From Clostridia bacterium (GTDB lineage: Bacteria > Bacillota > Clostridia > Oscillospirales > CAG-272): DNA of 32,490 nucleotides. The notes beneath the pieces were generated by a model. The model was not told where the DNA came from. It searched no databases and saw only the letters and a program-made list of their open reading frames with translations. The first letter of the stretch is position 1. Each line of letters opens with the position of its first letter. Position numbers and translations under genes: made by a program. Below, piece by piece: positions 23,108-32,118 of the stretch. The stretch spans positions 1 through 32,490 of the forward strand of contig JAFYPF010000035.1 of NCBI GenBank assembly GCA_017547655.1. Reading direction: 5' to 3'.

Positions 23108-23629
23108 CTATGTATTTTTTATTACAGTCCGTATCAGATAATCATTGGTGTCCAACGCCGTATCGGTACATTTTTTAAGAAGCTCGTACAGTTTGTATTC
23201 GCAAATGAGATGTAAGGCGGAATAGTTATTTTCGGGGAAGTGAAAATTAAAATCAAAAACATACTCGTCGGTATAATCGGCTTTCGTGCAGTTGCCTTCA
23301 ATTTTTTTTCGAATGTTCATACAAACGTTTTTTAGCGGCACTAACTCTTTATTTAAATCTTTTTTTGGAAAAGATTTTTTCTTGTAATATGCCAGTTCAC
23401 ATAAATGTGTATTTAATTTGTGCAGTTTCAGCGCAATATAGGTTATATCCTCTCGGTCAATCGGAGGAATAAACTGTTTGATTGCAAAATCGATGCATCG
23501 GCATTTTGCGTCTGACGATTCTTTCAAAGCTGTTTTGGGGTTATATGCCTGTTCTTCGGATATGCTTGAGCATAGCGACAGAGATATATCGGCCATAAAT
23601 TTAAGGTCTTGAAAACAGTTGTTATTCAT
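23108..23629 (-). CDS. PhoU-like (DUF47-related) helical protein
   Basis: 173 residues from the ATG at 23629; a longer reading begins upstream of the probable promoter and is rejected. The protein is helical, with C-R-C-I-D-F-A and F-I-P-P-I-D-R-E-D-I-T-Y-I-A (about 55-68), the motif at which DUF47/PhoU-like proteins carry their acidic metal-binding turn. Such proteins usually accompany phosphate or other anion transporters, but none is adjacent; instead it opens the DUF5685/J-domain operon. No strong ribosome site is seen at the chosen start, so the N-terminus is not fully certain. Confidence 0.65.
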   Translation of the reverse strand: MNNNCFQDLKFMADISLSLCSSISEEQAYNPKTALKESSDAKCRCIDFAIKQFIPPIDREDITYIALKLHKLNTHLCELAYYKKKSFPKKDLNKELVPLKNVCMNIRKKIEGNCTKADYTDEYVFDFNFHFPENNYSALHLICEYKLYELLKKCTDTALDTNDYLIRTVIKNT

Positions 23630-23673
23630 ATCGGTTGCCGTACCATTTCTTGTTGTAGTACCGCCCACAAAAC

Positions 23674-23703
23674 AGTATACCACATATCGGGCGGATATTA
23701 CAA
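23674..23703 (-). promoter_or_regulatory. Probable promoter of the PhoU-like-DUF5685 operon
   Basis: On the minus strand TTGTAA (about 23703..23698), 18 bases, TATACT (23679..23674). A start at about 23667 leaves a 38-base leader to the ATG at 23629. Confidence 0.5.
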
Positions 23704-23802
23704 CACAAATTTTCAAATAATTTATGAATATTTATATGTTTTGTTCAAAAAAATATGTTATTTTAATGTGTAAAGAAATGGGAAAGTTTAGCTTTATGCT
23801 TG

Positions 23803-23831
23803 TTGACAAATGAGTTTATATGAGTTATAAT
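23803..23831 (+). promoter_or_regulatory. Consensus promoter of the yicC-rsmB operon
   Basis: TTGACA (23803-23808), exactly 17 bases, TATAAT (23826-23831). The yicC AAAGGTG site follows about 25 bases later. Confidence 0.9.
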
Positions 23832-23870
23832 ATATACTAACTATTTTTGTGTAAAAAAGGTGATGCCTCA

Positions 23871-24758
23871 ATGATAAGAAGTATGACTGCTTACGGCAGA
23901 GCGACAGCATCTGTCGAGGGTAAGGAAATAACTGCCGAAATAAAATCCGTGAACTCCAGATTTTTGGATTGTAATATAAAGATTTCAAGAATGTACAGCT
24001 TTCTTGAAGACCGAGTTCGCGAGTATATTCAAAGCAGAGGAATAAAGCGCGGTAAAGTTGATCTTTATATAGGGGTTGACGTTGTTGAAAAGGTTGGGAT
24101 CGAGCTCCGTCTTGACGAGGCTTATACCGAAAGCTATGTAAAGGCTTTGTTTGCTCTTCGCGATAAGTTTGACTTGAAGGACGATATATCTGTTATGGCT
24201 GTAGCGCAGAACAGAGAGATATTTACGGTTATCAAGCCTGAAGAGGATATGGAAAAGGATTGGTTTATTATCAAGCCTGTTCTTGACGATGCTATAGATA
24301 TGTTTATAGCTCAAAGGGAACGAGAGGGTGAAAAGCTTAAAGTTGACCTTTTGATTAAAAAGGCAAACCTTATGGAAATGGCTGACAGAATTGAAAAAAT
24401 GTCTGCTTCTTGTATAGAGTCTTATGCCGAAAAGCTTGAAAACCGATTGAAAGCGGTTCTTGAAAAGCATAATATAGAGGCAGATCCTGCAAGGATTATT
24501 ACAGAGTGCGCGATCTTTGCCGATAAGGTTGCAGTAGACGAAGAGATAGTAAGGCTTCGCAGTCATTTTGACGAGTTTGACAATATACTTGCCGAGGGCG
24601 GTGCTGTAGGCAAGAATATGGACTATTTGCTTCAGGAAATGAACAGAGAGGTAAATACGACGGGTTCGAAAGCTAATGATGCCGATATGGCGCATTTGGT
24701 TGTTAATATGAAGAGTGAGCTCGAAAAAATAAGAGAACAGATTCAGAATCTTGAATGA
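23871..24758 (+). CDS. yicC: YicC family endoribonuclease/RNase adaptor
   Basis: 295 residues from the ATG that has AAAGGTG 9 bases upstream and gives the family start M-I-R-S-M-T-A-Y-G-R; an ATG eight codons earlier lies before the ribosome site. Conserved parts are S-V-N-S-R-F-L-D (about 29-36), G-K-V-D-L-Y-I (about 61-67) and the C-terminal D-Y-L-L-Q-E-M-N-R-E-V-N-T-T-G-S-K-A with E-L-E-K-I-R-E-Q-I-Q-N. YicC proteins cut or direct cutting of RNA. It heads the conserved Firmicutes block and ends 8 bases before remA. Confidence 0.94.
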   Translation: MIRSMTAYGRATASVEGKEITAEIKSVNSRFLDCNIKISRMYSFLEDRVREYIQSRGIKRGKVDLYIGVDVVEKVGIELRLDEAYTESYVKALFALRDKFDLKDDISVMAVAQNREIFTVIKPEEDMEKDWFIIKPVLDDAIDMFIAQREREGEKLKVDLLIKKANLMEMADRIEKMSASCIESYAEKLENRLKAVLEKHNIEADPARIITECAIFADKVAVDEEIVRLRSHFDEFDNILAEGGAVGKNMDYLLQEMNREVNTTGSKANDADMAHLVVNMKSELEKIREQIQNLE

Positions 24759-24766
24759 GGTAGACT

Positions 24767-25036
24767 ATGTTATTTATCAATATAGGCTTTGGCAATATGG
24801 TTGCATCGAACAGAGTTGTGGCTATTGCGAGTCCCGAATCTTCACCTATAAAGCGGTTGGTACAAGATGCAAAGGAAGAGGGCAGAGTTATAGACGTTTC
24901 GTGCGGACATAAGACGAAATCGGTTATAGTAACAGACAGTGAGCACGTTATATTGTCGGCGCTTCCTACCGAAAGGATTACCGACAGACTTAACGGGGTT
25001 ACGGATAACAATACATCTGACGACGACGTTTTATGA
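24767..25036 (+). CDS. remA: RemA family regulator (DUF370)
   Basis: 89 residues. The start M-L-F-I-N-I-G-F-G-N-M-V-A and S-P-E-S-S-P-I-K-R-L-V-Q-D-A-K are the RemA signatures. In Bacillus RemA is a DNA-binding activator of matrix and osmoprotection genes. The GAGGT site lies in the 8-base gap after yicC. The C-terminus is an acidic D-D-D tail. It is followed by gmk at 25 bases. Confidence 0.95.
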   Translation: MLFINIGFGNMVASNRVVAIASPESSPIKRLVQDAKEEGRVIDVSCGHKTKSVIVTDSEHVILSALPTERITDRLNGVTDNNTSDDDVL

Positions 25037-25061
25037 CAGTGAACTAAAGGATAATTTGAAT

Positions 25062-25670
25062 ATGGAAAAAAAGAATTTGCTTATAGTTGTTTCGGGTCCT
25101 GCGGGAAGCGGAAAGGGAACGGTTTTGCGTGAACTGTTGAAAATGTCGGACGAATTTGCAATATCTGTTTCGGCAACGACAAGAACCCCCCGACCGGGAG
25201 AGGTTGATGGAGTTAATTACTTTTATATAACCCGAGAAGAATTTGAAGAAAACATAAAAAAAGATACTCTTATTGAATATACGGAATACTGTGGAAACTA
25301 TTACGGCACCTTAAACGACAAGGTTCGCAAAATGCTTGAGGACAAGAATGTTATACTTGAAATTGAGGTTGAGGGAGCTATGAACGTTAAGAAGAAGTTT
25401 CCCGAGTCAGTTTTGATACTTTTGTTGCCGCCCGATTATAAAACGCTTGAAGCACGATTGAGGGGCAGAGGTACGGAGCCTGACGACGTTATCAGAGAAA
25501 GACTGGCGCAGTCGAGAAATGAGGTTGCTCATTTTGATAAATACGATTACGTTGTTATAAACCAGAATGAAGGGGCGTATGACGCCGCTTTAGATATATT
25601 AAACATTACAAAATCAGAAATAAAACGCACGTCGAGGCGTTTGGAAGTGAAGGAAAAGTTTTATGAATAA
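25062..25670 (+). CDS. gmk: Guanylate kinase
   Basis: 202 residues from the ATG preceding K-K-N-L-L-I-V-V-S-G; a longer frame upstream overlaps remA and is not credible. It makes GDP from GMP. The P-loop is G-P-A-G-S-G-K-G (12-19); the GMP-binding R-T-P-R-P-G-E and F-E-E-N-I segments and the lid R-G-R-G-T-E follow. An AAAGG site sits about 10 bases upstream. Its 3' end overlaps rpoZ by 8 bases. Confidence 0.96.
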   Translation: MEKKNLLIVVSGPAGSGKGTVLRELLKMSDEFAISVSATTRTPRPGEVDGVNYFYITREEFEENIKKDTLIEYTEYCGNYYGTLNDKVRKMLEDKNVILEIEVEGAMNVKKKFPESVLILLLPPDYKTLEARLRGRGTEPDDVIRERLAQSRNEVAHFDKYDYVVINQNEGAYDAALDILNITKSEIKRTSRRLEVKEKFYE

Positions 25671-25968
25671 CGAGAAATACACCAGTATGATTTCGCCTAC
25701 TCTTGAAGATTTGCAGGAGAAAGGTAAGTACAACCGTTACGAGCTTGTAATAGCTACGGCAAAGTGTGCTAGAATAGTAACAAATGAATACGTAGCTCAG
25801 CGTGAATATGCTGAAAGACTTGTTGCAAATAAGGAGACTGACAAGAGTATTGCAGCTCTTATCAGCCGAGAATACCGCGACGAAAAGGCAGTAAGAACAG
25901 CAATCAACAGATTGCACAGCAAGGAATACGAGATAGTAGAAGAATCCTTGGGAAAGAATATTGACTGA
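25663..25968 (+). CDS. rpoZ: RNA polymerase omega subunit
   Basis: 101 residues. The R-Y-E-L-V-I-A-T-A-K-C-A-R segment (about 25-37) is the omega core, which clamps the beta-prime C-terminus and aids assembly. K-S-I-A-A-L-I-S-R-E matches the second conserved block. AAGGA within gmk supplies the ribosome site. Position directly after gmk is the usual one in Firmicutes. Confidence 0.92.
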   Translation: MNNEKYTSMISPTLEDLQEKGKYNRYELVIATAKCARIVTNEYVAQREYAERLVANKETDKSIAALISREYRDEKAVRTAINRLHSKEYEIVEESLGKNID

Positions 25969-26007
25969 TTTTTTTAAGTAGTCAAAAATTTTGGGAGGTG
26001 TATCTGA

Positions 26008-28518
26008 ATGAATGACCTGTTTGCGCGGGTGCATATTTTAGATGCACCTTACTTTATTGACGGGCTTTTTGATTATTTTATACCGCCGATTTTACACGGG
26101 AAAGCGGGGGTAGGCTCGGTTGTAAGCGTACCCTTTGGAAAGGGTAACAAAAGTGCTTATGCCGTTATTTTTGAGATTAGTGACACGACGGAATTTAACG
26201 GAGTTAAATCAATTATTGACGTTGTTCCCGACGTGGTTTTGAATGATGAGATTTTAAAGCTATGTATGTTTTTGAAGGACAGGACCTTTTGTACCATAGG
26301 CGATGCCGTAAAAAGTGCAGTGCCCGTATCGGCATTCGGCAAGATGTATACGGTGTACAACTTGGCAGAGGGGATAGATATTGAGTCCTTCAGTGAAAAT
26401 GCAAAGAATATTTGTATGTACCTGAAAGAAAATCCGTCGTCAAAGTATGAAGCTATAAAGGCGAGGTTTGGAGAGCAGACCGAAAGAGCGTTGCGTGACT
26501 TAGCTTCAAGAGGTTTTATTATAAAAGATACTGTTTTTCGTGAGGCGGGGAAGAAGACGGAGAAGAATATTATTCTGTCTATTCCTTGTGAAGAAGCGGA
26601 AAATTATATTGAGGGTAAAGGCGTATACAAGCTGCGCGGAGAAAAGCTTAAGGCGGTTATATCGGCTTTGGCGGATAACGGAGGCAGACTTTCGGAGGCA
26701 GAATTAAAGGGTTTGACGGGGGCATCGTCGCTTCAGTTTAAATCACTTGCCGAGAAGAAGCTTATTCAGATTGAAGAGGTAGAGGTTTACCGTAATCCGT
26801 ATCAGGAAAAGGAAGTTTCAAGAAAAGACAATATTTTGACTGTTCATCAGAAAGAGGCTTACGATAAAATATCCGCTTTGTATAGAACGGGCGAACCCAA
26901 GGCTGTTCTTTTACACGGTATAACGGGAAGCGGAAAGACGAGGGTAATAAAATCGGTTATAGACGAGGTTATAGAATCAGGCAGACAGGCTATCGTGCTT
27001 GTTCCCGAAATATCGCTGACACCGCAGACGGTTGACCTTTTCAGAAGTTTTTACGGAAACAGAATAGCCGTTATTCATTCGTCTCTGTCAAACGGAGAAA
27101 GATTTGATGCGTGGCGAAGAATAAAGAACGGTGATGTTGATGTTTGTATCGGTACACGTTCGGCTGTATTCGCGCCGTTTAAAAGGCTTGGGCTTATAGT
27201 AATTGACGAAGAGCAAGAGCATACTTATAAATCCGATATGTCGCCGAGGTATCACGCAAGAGACGTGGCAAGATTCAGGGCGGGATACAATAAGGCGTTG
27301 ATGTTATTGGCATCGGCGACTCCGTCGCTTGAAAGCTATCACAAGGCGCAAACGGGTGTATATAATTTAGTTGAACTGAAAGAAAGATACGGCAACGCCG
27401 TTTTGCCGTCAACCAAGATAGCTGATTTAAGGATTGATTTGGCGAAGGTATCGGGATTATCCGTTATAGGAGAGACGCTTTATAGGGCGATGCAGGATTC
27501 TCTCGGAAGAAACGAGCAGGTAATTTTATTTATAAACAGAAGAGGATATAATAACTTTGTATCGTGTGCGATGTGCGGAAAGGCGATAACCTGTGACCAT
27601 TGCAGTGTATCTATGACGTTCCATTCGCCGGGCAGAGTGTTTGCCGACGATGGGGAAGACGCAATGCGCGCAAGGGTAAGGAACGGTTGGCTTACTTGTC
27701 ATTATTGCGGGGCAAGGAGAAAGGTACCCGAGGTATGTCCCGAGTGCGGAAGCGTTCACATACAGCATTTAGGCTTTGGAACGCAAAAGGTTGAAGAGGA
27801 ATTAAAGCTTCTTTTCCCCGATAAAAAGGTAATGCGAATGGATGCGGATACAACCTCTACAAAATTTGCGTTTGATACGATGCTTTATCGATTCAGGAAC
27901 GGAGAGGCAGACATTCTTATAGGAACGCAAATGGTAACGAAAGGGCATGATTTTCCGAACGTTACGTGTGTCGGAGTTGTTTTGGCAGATGCATCACTTT
28001 ATCTTGACGATTATAGGGCGAATGAGAGAACGTTTGACCTTATAACGCAGGTTACGGGCAGAGCGGGTAGAAGCGACAAAAAGGGGTGCGCTGTTATTCA
28101 GACGTATAACCCCGAGCATCAGATGCTTTCTTATGCATCAAAGCAAGATTATACGGAATTTTACAAAAACGAAATATTGCTTCGTAAATCGTACGTTTTT
28201 CCGCCGTATTGCGATATGCTTTTGATAACGCTTACGGCATTTTCGGAAAACGAGCTGTTAAAGGCTTGCGTATTTCTTAATACAACCATAAAAGAAAGAG
28301 CAGATGCATACGACAAAAGCAGCCTTGCTCTTAACGTGTATGGCCCCCTTGAGGCATCGGTATATAAAGTGAACGAAAAATACCGTATGCAGTTTGTGGT
28401 AAAGTGCAAGAACAATAACGTTACACGTCAATTTTTTGCGAAGATATATGCGTTGTGCGAGAAGACGTTTGGGAATAAGATTCAGATTACTATGGATATG
28501 GAGCCAAACAACATATAG
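26008..28518 (+). CDS. priA: Primosomal protein N' (replication restart helicase)
   Basis: 836 residues. This 3'-to-5' helicase reloads the replisome at stalled forks. The N-terminal DNA-binding domain is followed by Walker A G-I-T-G-S-G-K-T (304-311), the Walker B V-I-D-E-E-Q-E (398-404), and eight zinc cysteines (520, 523, 529, 532, 564, 567, 577, 580). Between Cys532 and Cys564 lies an extra loop of about 20 residues rich in Asp and Arg. Helicase C-terminal motifs (G-T-Q-M-V-T-K-G-H-D-F, Q-V-T-G-R-A-G-R) are intact. A GGGAGG site stands 9 bases before the ATG. The coaBC gene often found just before priA is absent. Confidence 0.96.
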   Translation: MNDLFARVHILDAPYFIDGLFDYFIPPILHGKAGVGSVVSVPFGKGNKSAYAVIFEISDTTEFNGVKSIIDVVPDVVLNDEILKLCMFLKDRTFCTIGDAVKSAVPVSAFGKMYTVYNLAEGIDIESFSENAKNICMYLKENPSSKYEAIKARFGEQTERALRDLASRGFIIKDTVFREAGKKTEKNIILSIPCEEAENYIEGKGVYKLRGEKLKAVISALADNGGRLSEAELKGLTGASSLQFKSLAEKKLIQIEEVEVYRNPYQEKEVSRKDNILTVHQKEAYDKISALYRTGEPKAVLLHGITGSGKTRVIKSVIDEVIESGRQAIVLVPEISLTPQTVDLFRSFYGNRIAVIHSSLSNGERFDAWRRIKNGDVDVCIGTRSAVFAPFKRLGLIVIDEEQEHTYKSDMSPRYHARDVARFRAGYNKALMLLASATPSLESYHKAQTGVYNLVELKERYGNAVLPSTKIADLRIDLAKVSGLSVIGETLYRAMQDSLGRNEQVILFINRRGYNNFVSCAMCGKAITCDHCSVSMTFHSPGRVFADDGEDAMRARVRNGWLTCHYCGARRKVPEVCPECGSVHIQHLGFGTQKVEEELKLLFPDKKVMRMDADTTSTKFAFDTMLYRFRNGEADILIGTQMVTKGHDFPNVTCVGVVLADASLYLDDYRANERTFDLITQVTGRAGRSDKKGCAVIQTYNPEHQMLSYASKQDYTEFYKNEILLRKSYVFPPYCDMLLITLTAFSENELLKACVFLNTTIKERADAYDKSSLALNVYGPLEASVYKVNEKYRMQFVVKCKNNNVTRQFFAKIYALCEKTFGNKIQITMDMEPNNI

Positions 28519-28541
28519 AGAAGAAATAGGAGAATATAACG

Positions 28542-29024
28542 ATGGCAAAATTAAATATTGTTAAAGTGGGCGATGAAATTTTAAGAAAAAAGAGCCGTCC
28601 CGTTACTGAAATAACACCGAGAATACTTCAATTGCTTGACGATATGAAAGATACGCTTCATTCGGCGAACGGCTGTGGACTTGCGGCTGTTCAGGTAGGT
28701 GTACTTCGCCGTATAGTGCTTGTTGAGACCGAGCCGGGTGAGCTTTTTGAGATGATAAATCCCGAAATAATATCTGTCGAGGGTGAGCAAGAGGACCTTG
28801 AGGGTTGCTTGTCTGTTCCGGGGAAATACGGTATAACAAAAAGACCTATGACGGTTACTGTAAGAGCAATGGACAGGAACGGAAAGACGTTTGAGGTTAC
28901 TGGAAGTGAGCTTATGGCACGTGCATTTTGTCACGAGCTTGACCACCTTGACGGTGTTCTTTATATTGACCACGCAAAGATGCTGACGCAAGACGAGCTT
29001 GATGAACTTTACGAAGAGGAATAA
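28542..29024 (+). CDS. def: Peptide deformylase
   Basis: 160 residues. It removes the formyl group from new proteins. The three motifs are G-C-G-L-A-A-V-Q-V-G (44-53), E-G-C-L-S (87-91; Cys89 metal ligand) and H-E-L-D-H (131-135; His131, His135 ligands, Glu132 catalytic). The usual first motif has Ile or Val in place of Cys45. The AGGAG site is 9 bases from the ATG. Adjacent to fmt, its functional partner. Confidence 0.96.
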   Translation: MAKLNIVKVGDEILRKKSRPVTEITPRILQLLDDMKDTLHSANGCGLAAVQVGVLRRIVLVETEPGELFEMINPEIISVEGEQEDLEGCLSVPGKYGITKRPMTVTVRAMDRNGKTFEVTGSELMARAFCHELDHLDGVLYIDHAKMLTQDELDELYEEE

Positions 29025-29035
29025 GATAGAAATAT

Positions 29036-29974
29036 ATGAGAATATTATTTATGGGAACACCCGATTTTGCGAAGGTGTGCTTTGAATCGCTATTGACAAC
29101 CGACAATGAAATCGTGGGTGTAATAACACAACCCGACAAGCCCAAAGGAAGAGGATATACTCTTATGCCCCCACCCGTAAAGGTAAGCGCATTGGAGCAT
29201 AATATTCCAGTATATCAACCTGCAACGCTGAAAGACGATGCGTTTGCAACGTTATTGAACGAACTTTCTCCTGAACTTATAGCAGTTGTTGCATTTGGTA
29301 AGATATTGCCGAAGAACGTGCTCGACTATCCGAAGTACGGTTGTATAAACGTTCACGGTTCGCTTCTTCCGAAATACAGAGGGGCAGCGCCCATACAAAG
29401 AGCTATTATTGACGGTGAGAAGACTACCGGTATCACCACGATGTATATGGAAGAGGGACTTGATACGGGTGATATGATAGAGATGTATGAGATTGCCATA
29501 CGTGACGATGATAACTTTGAGACGATGCACGATAAGCTTGCGGATTTGGGAGCTTATGCGCTTCTTTCTACTATAAAGGTTATTGAAAGCGGAAACGTTA
29601 AGAGATATAAGCAAGATGACAGCAAGTCTACTTATGCGAAGAAGATAGAGAAAGAAGATTGCTTGGTTGATTTTACAAAGAGCGCATCGGATATTCATAA
29701 TCAGATAAGAGGAACGTCGCCATTTCCATTGTCATTTGCATTTTTGAACGGTAAGATGATAAAGCTTGTTTCTTCATTCTTAACCGAAAAAAAGAGCGAA
29801 AAAGCACCGGGAACGGTTGTATCCCTCGAAAAGGGCAATATATACGTTGCTACGGGAGATGGAGTGATCGGTATAGACGGAGTGTTGCCCGAGGGTAAGG
29901 GCAGAATGAAGTCGGCAGATTTTATAAATGGCAGAAAGATTGCCGAGGGAGATGTTTTTACCTCCGTTAAATAA
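29036..29974 (+). CDS. fmt: Methionyl-tRNA formyltransferase
   Basis: 312 residues. It formylates initiator Met-tRNA using 10-formyl-tetrahydrofolate. Catalytic Asn105, His107 and Asp143 lie in C-I-N-V-H-G-S-L-L-P-K-Y-R-G and G-L-D-T-G-D-M. The N-terminal G-T-P-D-F-A and the C-terminal beta-barrel (G-T-V-V-S-L-E-K-G) are present. Eleven bases separate it from def; its ribosome site is poor (GAGGAA lies within def). Confidence 0.96.
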   Translation: MRILFMGTPDFAKVCFESLLTTDNEIVGVITQPDKPKGRGYTLMPPPVKVSALEHNIPVYQPATLKDDAFATLLNELSPELIAVVAFGKILPKNVLDYPKYGCINVHGSLLPKYRGAAPIQRAIIDGEKTTGITTMYMEEGLDTGDMIEMYEIAIRDDDNFETMHDKLADLGAYALLSTIKVIESGNVKRYKQDDSKSTYAKKIEKEDCLVDFTKSASDIHNQIRGTSPFPLSFAFLNGKMIKLVSSFLTEKKSEKAPGTVVSLEKGNIYVATGDGVIGIDGVLPEGKGRMKSADFINGRKIAEGDVFTSVK

Positions 29975-30004
29975 CATATTATTTTTTGAAAAGGCGGTTT
30001 GTAA

Positions 30005-30694
30005 ATGTATTTTGATTACACATATTTGATATTTGTAGTACCTGCGATGTTACTTGCATTGTGGGCGCAGTCAAGAGTGAACAGTACTTTTAATAAATAC
30101 AGCAAGGTTATGTCTGCCAGAAGAATGACGGGCAGAGAGGCAGCAAGACGTATTTTAGATGCCAACGGACTACACAACGTTCAGATTAACCGTATAGCTG
30201 GTAATCTTACCGACCATTTTGATCCGAGAACAAATACGGTAAACTTGTCGGAGTCCGTTTATGATAATGCCTCGGTAGCGGCGATAGGCGTTGCCGCGCA
30301 CGAGTCGGGACACGCTGTACAGCATGCGGTGGGATATTCACCGATGAAGCTTCGCGCGGCGATTATCCCCTTTACGAATATAGGCTCAAAGCTTGCCGTT
30401 CCGTTAGTGCTTATAGGAATATTGTTTTCGTTTTATGAATTGGCGTATATAGGCTGTATATTTTACGCGTCGTTGGCGCTTTTTCAGCTTGTAACTTTGC
30501 CTGTTGAATTTAACGCCAGTAACCGTGCTCTTGAAGCATTAGAAAATACCGGAATATTGGGGAACGAAGAATTAAAAGGATCAAAAAAGGTGTTGTCTGC
30601 GGCGGCTTTGACTTATGTAGCGGCACTTGCTACGGCGTTGGCGCAGCTTTTGAGATTGATAGTTATTGTAAACGGCAGGAGAGACAGAAGATAA
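30005..30694 (+). CDS. YugP-type membrane zinc metallopeptidase
   Basis: 229 residues. An N-terminal membrane helix (about 8-22), the zinc motif H-E-S-G-H (His99, Glu100, His103), and further hydrophobic segments (about 128-165 and 195-222) match the zinc-metallopeptidase-2 family. Substrate unknown; probably turns over membrane proteins. AAGGCGG precedes the start. It ends directly against rsmB and interrupts the usual fmt-rsmB pairing, a known arrangement in Clostridia. Confidence 0.9.
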   Translation: MYFDYTYLIFVVPAMLLALWAQSRVNSTFNKYSKVMSARRMTGREAARRILDANGLHNVQINRIAGNLTDHFDPRTNTVNLSESVYDNASVAAIGVAAHESGHAVQHAVGYSPMKLRAAIIPFTNIGSKLAVPLVLIGILFSFYELAYIGCIFYASLALFQLVTLPVEFNASNRALEALENTGILGNEELKGSKKVLSAAALTYVAALATALAQLLRLIVIVNGRRDRR

Positions 30695-32020
30695 ATGTCA
30701 GACGTAAGAAGAATTGCTTATGAATCGCTTTTGAAGTGTGAGATAAAGCAAAGCTACCCAAATATTGAAATAGATTCTGCGATAGAAAAGCACGGCATAA
30801 CAGGTGTTGACCGTGCTTTTTATACCGTGCTTGTGTATGGAACTATTGAGAGGAAGATAACACTCGATTACATAATCAATTGTTTTTCGGGCAGAGATAT
30901 TGCCAAGATAGATAAGGAAATACTTGTTATTTTGAGAATGGGTATCTATCAGATAATGTATATGGGAAGCGTACCCGACCATGCCGCTTGTAACGAGTGT
31001 GTTGAGCTTTGCAAGAAGAACGGGAAGAGGAGCGCTGCGGGCTTTGTAAATGCAATGCTGCGTGAGACTATTAGAAATAAAGAAGGTATTATTTATCCCC
31101 ACAAAGAAAAGGAAGCTGTAAAATATTTATCTGTAGTGTATTCATATCCCGAGTGGTTATGTGAAATGTGGTTTGCGGACTACGGATTTGAGAGGGCGGA
31201 AAAGATGCTTTCGGCATTGAATATATCGCCGGATATGACGTTGAGAGTGAATCCGTTAAAGACCGATAGGAATAGCGTAATTTCATATCTTGAAAATAAA
31301 GAGATAAAGGCGGATAGCGGATTGTATGCAAAGAATGCAGTAAGATTATTGCAATCTTGTCCCGTATCTGCGTTAGACATATTACAAGATGGACATGTGT
31401 TTGTTCAAGACGAAGCCTCACAGCTTTGCGCAGAAATTTTAGGGGCGGAGAGTGGCGAAACGGTAATAGACACTTGTTCGTGTCCCGGTGGAAAAAGCTT
31501 TTCTATAGCATTAAATATGCAAAACAAGGGAAAAGTGTATTCGTTTGATCTTCACGGAAACAAGCTTTCTCTTGTTGAAAAGGGCGCAAAAAGGCTTGGT
31601 GTTGAGATAATTGAAACAAAAGAGCACGATGGAAGTACGTTTGTTGAAGTTATGAAAGAGAGCGCCGATAGGGTGCTCGTCGATGCGCCTTGCTCGGGGC
31701 TTGGTGTTATTGCGAAAAAGCCCGACTTGAGATATAAGGAAAAGAGTGCGATTGAACGATTGCCCGATATTCAGTATAAGATTCTTAATGCGTCATCGAA
31801 TTACGTGAAAAAAGGCGGAGTATTGGTATATTCCACTTGCACGATAAATATACGTGAAAACGAAAAAGTTGTCGAAAGATTTCTTGCTGAACATAAAGAG
31901 TTTGACGCATTTGATTTTGACCTTGAAAACGGTATAAAATCGGAAAAGGGTATGCTGACACTTTATCCCGATATACACAAGACAGACGGATTCTTTATTT
32001 CGAGGTTTATAAAGAAATAA
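30695..32020 (+). CDS. rsmB: 16S rRNA (cytosine-967-C5)-methyltransferase
   Basis: 441 residues. The N-terminal NusB-like RNA-binding domain (about 1-135) is followed by the methyltransferase domain with the SAM loop D-T-C-S-C-P-G-G-K (259-267), D-A-P-C-S-G-L-G (330-337; Cys333) and the catalytic S-T-C-T (380-383; Cys382). The ATG follows the yugP stop with no spacer; an AGGAG lies in that gene. It is the last gene of the operon here; rlmN, prpC and prkC, which often follow, are not present. Confidence 0.96.
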   Translation: MSDVRRIAYESLLKCEIKQSYPNIEIDSAIEKHGITGVDRAFYTVLVYGTIERKITLDYIINCFSGRDIAKIDKEILVILRMGIYQIMYMGSVPDHAACNECVELCKKNGKRSAAGFVNAMLRETIRNKEGIIYPHKEKEAVKYLSVVYSYPEWLCEMWFADYGFERAEKMLSALNISPDMTLRVNPLKTDRNSVISYLENKEIKADSGLYAKNAVRLLQSCPVSALDILQDGHVFVQDEASQLCAEILGAESGETVIDTCSCPGGKSFSIALNMQNKGKVYSFDLHGNKLSLVEKGAKRLGVEIIETKEHDGSTFVEVMKESADRVLVDAPCSGLGVIAKKPDLRYKEKSAIERLPDIQYKILNASSNYVKKGGVLVYSTCTINIRENEKVVERFLAEHKEFDAFDFDLENGIKSEKGMLTLYPDIHKTDGFFISRFIKK

Positions 32021-32065
32021 ATTTGAGGGGATATAGGCTTTAACCGTATTCCCTCTATTGTATAA

Positions 32066-32098
32066 AAAATCCCAACCGAAATTTCGGTTGGGATTTAA
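32066..32098. terminator. Bidirectional terminator between rsmB and gapA
   Basis: A perfect 15-bp inverted repeat, AAATCCCAACCGAAA with TTTCGGTTGGGATTT, is flanked by A-rich sequence on the left and T-rich on the right, so it can stop transcription from both converging genes. Confidence 0.92.
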
Positions 32099-32118
32099 TT
32101 TTTCAGTATCTTTACAAA

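Noticed and set aside
23985..24695. Long open frame (236 codons) on the minus strand opposite yicC
   Set aside because: It lies inside a certain yicC gene, lacks a ribosome site and has low-complexity hydrophobic composition.
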